DNA of 64,000 nt from Cohnella herbarum (GTDB taxonomy: Bacteria; Bacillota; Bacilli; Paenibacillales; Paenibacillaceae), in the NCBI RefSeq assembly GCF_012849095.1, contig NZ_CP051680.1, positions 4,304,501 to 4,368,500 on the forward strand, written 5' to 3'. The position numbers were made by a program, and so were the translations under genes. The notes under the pieces are model-generated. The model made no database searches. It worked only from the letters and a program-made list of their open reading frames with translations, and was not told the DNA's origin. Of this stretch, positions 60,793-64,000 are shown in pieces. The first letter of the stretch is position 1. Each line of letters opens with the position of its first letter.

Positions 60793-60834
60793 TTCCAGTC
60801 ACCCTTTCCGTTATGATCTTCCGATTACGCATGC

Positions 60835-62313
60835 TTACGTACTCCAAGGATCTCTAAGGTAGGATGCGAAGGTGAGATCGACCTCCGGAGACTTATCCTC
60901 TGTACGCAGACGCCAATCCAGAATTTTCAGCTGCAGTTCATGGACCAGAGACCGGTTCTGCGGATCATCAGCCAAATTGTTGAACTCGTCCGAGTCGTTC
61001 TCCAGATCGTACAGCTCACACGGTTGGTCGGAATAATGAACGTATTTCCAGCGCTTATTCCTTACCATGACCGCTTTGCACTGGTCCGGATTCAGGCCAA
61101 GCTGACGGCGTGCATGATAGTACTGGAAATCCCATTCCGCGAACACCTCCTGCCTCCACGATGCAGCCGTTCCATCCAGAAGCGGAAACAAGCTCCTTCC
61201 GTCTACGGCTTGGGGAATCGGTAATCCCGCAGCTTCCATGCAGGTTGGCAGCAGATCCACGGTCTCGACAAAGCTCTCGGTAACGGTGCCTGGCTTAATC
61301 CGCCCTGGCAGGCTGACCATAAGCGGTACATGGATGGCTTGTTCGTAGAACAGTTCCTTCTCTACCATGTAATGATCGCCCATATACTCGCCATGATCCG
61401 ATGTGAAGATGATCAGCGTGTTATCCCGTATGCCCAACTGCTTCAATTCTTCCAACAACCGTCCCATATGGTCGTCCAGTTGCGTGATCATGCCGTAGTA
61501 CACGGCCCTGATCTGACGAAGCAAACGTTCATCCTCGAGGAAGTTTCCTCTCCTCTCCTCGCGAAACAATTTTTGCAGAGGGGGTTTGCTCTTCAGTTCA
61601 TCGGGCATTAACCGCGGCATCGGCACGTCCTTCGGATCATACATGCTATGGTAAGGCTCGGGCACCGAGAAAGGCAGATGAGGTTTCCAGTAAGAGAGAT
61701 GCAGCATCCACGGCCGATCTCCCGTCTCGCGAATGAACCGAATAGCCTCATTGGTTAAGTAAGCGGTATCACTATGTTCCTCGGCAATACGCGATGGGTA
61801 ATATGCCTCCCGGAAATCCTCGGGATATGCCTCTTGGCCGGGAATTACCTCCAACTCCCTCGGCCAGTAGCGGTAACGGATATCCTCTTCGCTGTATCCA
61901 TTGCTTTTCAAATATTCCGGATAGGCGGAGTAAGCATCTTTCACCGGCAAGCCGTCGTAATAGGCGAAATATTCGAAGCCGTATTTTTCCGTAATCGGAG
62001 TAAAATGCGTTCTGCCCACAAGAGCGGCCCGATATTGGTGATCGTTAAAATAATCGGCAATCGTTCGTTCTCCCGGGCGGAACGGGACTTCGTTAAAGCG
62101 TACGCCGTTGTTGTGCGTATATCTGCCTGTATACATTGCGGCCCTTGATGGACCGCATACCGCCGACTGAACGAATGTATTGGAGAACAATGCTCCGCTC
62201 TCCGCGAGCGCGTCGAGATTCGGCGTTCTCACGAGCGGATGACCGGTAATGCCCAAGCTGTCGTAGCGTAGCTGATCTGCCGTAATGAACAGGATGTTAA
62301 CCTTTTTATCCAT
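60835..62313 (-). CDS. cytoplasmic S1-type sulfatase
   Basis: About 492 aa from ATG 62313 (AGAGAGG upstream). The formylglycine motif is CGPSRAAMYTGR with Cys at residue 53, the C-x-P-S-R-x-x-x-x-T-G form. Metal-binding aspartates appear in ITADQLRYD (D13) and FTSDHGEYMGDH. This is the alkaline-phosphatase-fold sulfatase family. No signal peptide, so it works inside the cell on imported sulfated sugars. It needs formylglycine at C53, and the matching enzyme is encoded at 55276-56229. It lies 32 bases after the rhamnose mutarotase gene. The sugar specificity cannot be read. Confidence 0.9.
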   Translation of the reverse strand: MDKKVNILFITADQLRYDSLGITGHPLVRTPNLDALAESGALFSNTFVQSAVCGPSRAAMYTGRYTHNNGVRFNEVPFRPGERTIADYFNDHQYRAALVGRTHFTPITEKYGFEYFAYYDGLPVKDAYSAYPEYLKSNGYSEEDIRYRYWPRELEVIPGQEAYPEDFREAYYPSRIAEEHSDTAYLTNEAIRFIRETGDRPWMLHLSYWKPHLPFSVPEPYHSMYDPKDVPMPRLMPDELKSKPPLQKLFREERRGNFLEDERLLRQIRAVYYGMITQLDDHMGRLLEELKQLGIRDNTLIIFTSDHGEYMGDHYMVEKELFYEQAIHVPLMVSLPGRIKPGTVTESFVETVDLLPTCMEAAGLPIPQAVDGRSLFPLLDGTAASWRQEVFAEWDFQYYHARRQLGLNPDQCKAVMVRNKRWKYVHYSDQPCELYDLENDSDEFNNLADDPQNRSLVHELQLKILDWRLRTEDKSPEVDLTFASYLRDPWST

Positions 62314-62345
62314 TGAATCCTCTCTTTCCATTCCCGGTGTTTCCG

Positions 62346-62654
62346 TCAATCCACGCGGAAGACTCGCTCTAGAAAGCGAAAGCCCATATTTTCATCCCGA
62401 ATAATAATGTCGGACATATGGTTTCTCCACTGCGCGGCAATGGGTTCCGCCTGCATGGCTGCGAATGACGCGTCAAAATCCCCGTCATGCTCCATGTAGG
62501 CGAATAACGTCGTCCCATTCAAGTAAATCGAATAATTGAAGAAACCGTGCTTCTTGATATTCGCCTTAATCTCCGGCCAAACGTCGACGTGTCTCCGTTT
62601 GTACTCTTCCTCAGTCCCTGGCCGGATTTGAATGGTGAATGCTCTGCCCGTCAT
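62346..62654 (-). CDS. rhaM: L-rhamnose mutarotase
   Basis: 102 aa, the usual family length. RAFTIQIRPGTEEEYKRRHV matches RhaM, with the catalytic Tyr and His in YKRRH; later NYSIYLNGTTLFAYMEHDGD and WRNHMSDII are also conserved. It interconverts anomers of L-rhamnose (some relatives act on fucose). The start lies inside the end of the regulator gene (44-base overlap), showing tight co-expression. It suggests that the operon's substrate releases L-rhamnose or a close 6-deoxy sugar, although no rhamnose kinase or aldolase is in view. Confidence 0.85.
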   Translation of the reverse strand: MTGRAFTIQIRPGTEEEYKRRHVDVWPEIKANIKKHGFFNYSIYLNGTTLFAYMEHDGDFDASFAAMQAEPIAAQWRNHMSDIIIRDENMGFRFLERVFRVD

Positions 62655-63714
62655 GCAGACTAGCCTCCTCCGCGCCGGGTTCGATGGTGTTGATCGACTC
62701 TCTGTAGATCACCCTGCAAGGCAGCAGTTCAGTTCCTCTGTCAAACTGTTCATCGAGCAGTCTGGCCATCGCCATTCTGCCGATCTCGTAAAACGGTTGA
62801 ACCATCGTGCTCAACGAGATGCGCATGAGCGATTCGAACGGGATGTAGCCGGATGCGAACAGCGACAAGTTGACAGGCACTTCGATATCCTTCTCCACAA
62901 GCGTTTCCAAGATTGTCAGCGTGGACATGTAGTCGGCCGCGAAGATCGCGGTGCATTCCGGATGACGATCCACCCAATCGCTGAATAGGTCATGGGCATC
63001 ATTCAAATTCTCCGGCCTGCCAACGAACCAGTCGTCGGAGAAAGGCAACCCCCGCTTCTTGAAACAATCCCGAAACGCATCTTGGCGATGACGATAATTC
63101 GGTTGTCCATCCCGAAGACCCAGCAGGCCGATCCGTTGATGTCCCTTATCGAGCAGATAATCGATGACTTGAGTCGAGCCTTGATACAGATCGGCATTCA
63201 CGCAGCTGAACGGGACATTCTGGAAGTCCGAGTTCAACACGACAAAACGCTGTCCCGCTGCCCAGGCTTTGAGCAGGAAAGGTACCTGGTCTTCCGAAGG
63301 CGTAATAACGATATAACCGTTAATGTTAGCGGGCGCTTCGGCATTGCCGTTGTCGATAAACTGGATGGCGCGTCCTCTATCGTTCGCTTCATTGCGAAGA
63401 CCGTCCATCATTTCGGACAAGGTTGCGTATACGCTGGGATACGGATTGCAGAACCATACGCTGACCGGTTCGATGCCCTGTTTTATTTTGGCCGCGTTTG
63501 CGGAGACGTACGTCCCTTTCCCCTTCTCGGCGGTAAGGACGCCCTCGAGTATCAACTCGTTCACCGCGCGGTTTAACGTGCTCCAACTGCATTCGTATTG
63601 TTCCGATAAAGCGACGCGTCCGGGGAGAATATCCCCTGGGTTTAACTTGCCATCTGCGATTTTCTTCTTGATGCTTTGTTTTATCTGGTAGTAAGTCGGC
63701 GTGAACTGTTCCAT
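62611..63714 (-). CDS. GntR/LacI hybrid regulator (AraR-like)
   Basis: 367 aa. Residues 1-70 are a GntR winged helix: YYQIKQSIKKKIADGKLNPG, LPGRVALSEQYECSWSTLNR, then GVLTAEKGKGTYVS. Residues ~85-350 are a LacI-type periplasmic-binding fold (STQVIDYLLDKGHQRIGLLG, CTAIFAADYMSTLTIL, LSTMVQPFYEIGRMAMARLL). AraR of B. subtilis has the same build and represses sugar genes. It is first in its operon; AAAGGAG precedes ATG 63714. A palindrome just after the promoter (63759-63768) could be its own site, so self-repression relieved by a sugar is likely. Confidence 0.88.
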   Translation of the reverse strand: MEQFTPTYYQIKQSIKKKIADGKLNPGDILPGRVALSEQYECSWSTLNRAVNELILEGVLTAEKGKGTYVSANAAKIKQGIEPVSVWFCNPYPSVYATLSEMMDGLRNEANDRGRAIQFIDNGNAEAPANINGYIVITPSEDQVPFLLKAWAAGQRFVVLNSDFQNVPFSCVNADLYQGSTQVIDYLLDKGHQRIGLLGLRDGQPNYRHRQDAFRDCFKKRGLPFSDDWFVGRPENLNDAHDLFSDWVDRHPECTAIFAADYMSTLTILETLVEKDIEVPVNLSLFASGYIPFESLMRISLSTMVQPFYEIGRMAMARLLDEQFDRGTELLPCRVIYRESINTIEPGAEEASLHDGQSIHHSNPARD

Positions 63715-63758
63715 GAGCCATTCTCCTTTCGTTCGTGTTATTAACCATTGTATTATAG

Positions 63759-63768
63759 TACATATGTA
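63759..63768. promoter_or_regulatory. palindrome TACATATGTA, candidate operator
   Basis: A perfect 10-bp dyad placed about 11-20 bases after the predicted transcription start and 45 bases before the regulator gene. The position suits repression by the GntR/LacI protein. Confidence 0.5.
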
Positions 63769-63785
63769 TCAAGGTAGATGGGTTT

Positions 63786-63815
63786 AGTATAATGAGTCTT
63801 ACCCATTCGTGTCAA
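63786..63815 (-). promoter_or_regulatory. promoter of the sulfatase operon
   Basis: Minus-strand TTGACA (63810-63815), 18-bp spacer and TATACT (63786-63791), about 70 bases before the regulator start codon. The -35 is a perfect consensus. Confidence 0.72.
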
Positions 63816-63819
63816 CCCA

Positions 63820-63844
63820 AAGTATTCCAAAAAAAGTATTCCAA
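63820..63844. repeat. direct repeat AAGTATTCCAA x2 upstream of the -35
   Basis: Two identical 11-base words at 63820-63830 and 63834-63844, 14 bases apart, ending four bases before the TTGACA box. It is a plausible activator site. The remaining 150 bases to the window edge hold no gene that I can support. Confidence 0.55.
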
Positions 63845-64000
63845 TATTTCGTAATAGATTTACAGGCATGCAGAGGGGGAGGCACCATGTACCCAGTCCG
63901 CACGCATCATTTTCGTTAATCGTTTTTTTTCATCATCCGCTCTTTCCCGTTGCCTGAGTGAACTGCACATACCTGCAGATTCCCATAGCTAATTGGATAT

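Overview
The window looks like chromosome from a Paenibacillaceae-type Firmicute (Paenibacillus or Cohnella; this is inference). The evidence is moderate base composition, AGGAGG-type ribosome binding sites with many GTG and TTG starts, two giant S-layer-homology (SLH) surface proteins, AraC regulators with a membrane sensor, and several sugar ABC importers that lack a dedicated ATPase. No tRNA, rRNA, CRISPR array, transposase or phage gene was seen.

Layout. 1-9.6 kb: single genes, namely a formaldehyde-type zinc dehydrogenase, a MidA-like methyltransferase, a serine hydrolase, a YdeI-like protein, a divergent AraC regulator/VOC pair, an aminoglycoside-phosphotransferase-like kinase and two secreted proteins. 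9.7-25.6 kb: a minus-strand carbohydrate locus. One block is a Gfo/Idh oxidoreductase, an SGNH esterase, an unrecognised 818-aa protein, a sugar epimerase and a membrane AraC sensor-regulator. The second block is LplB/LplC-type permeases, a binding lipoprotein, a GH2 beta-mannosidase and an arabinose/fucose-isomerase-like enzyme. 25.9-31.5 kb: an SLH protein with about eight tandem Ig-like repeats and small membrane proteins. 31.6-36.6 kb: a 1473-aa pseudokinase-ATPase-GAF-LuxR regulator and a small VOC protein.

36.6-48 kb (minus) is the most coherent system: GlpP antiterminator, a leader with a long terminator hairpin, a 1.8-kDa-residue-class (about 1815 aa) surface-anchored glycerophosphodiesterase with SLH domains, a HAD-IIA phosphatase, UgpB/UgpA/UgpE-like importer genes and an epimerase-like protein. 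It reads as a glycerophosphodiester scavenging pathway: cleave at the surface, import glycerol-3-phosphate, dephosphorylate it, and sense it by antitermination.

48.1-55.2 kb is accessory: a secreted protein fusing a degenerate M28 domain to an HExxH peptidase, a lipoprotein, an AT-rich two-gene island encoding a metzincin, a decayed copy of the VOC gene at 36.1 kb, a MORN-LRR fusion and a 48-aa membrane protein. 55.3-63.8 kb (minus): a GntR/LacI hybrid regulator, L-rhamnose mutarotase, cytoplasmic sulfatase and ABC importer. Next come two chromate-family transporters and the formylglycine-generating enzyme that the sulfatase needs. This suggests import and desulfation of sulfated, rhamnose-containing oligosaccharides, possibly with sulfate export.

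The three ABC importers have no nucleotide-binding subunit here, so a shared MsmX-type ATPase elsewhere is expected. Starts were chosen by eye from Shine-Dalgarno spacing and often differ from the longest reading frame. No database search was run.
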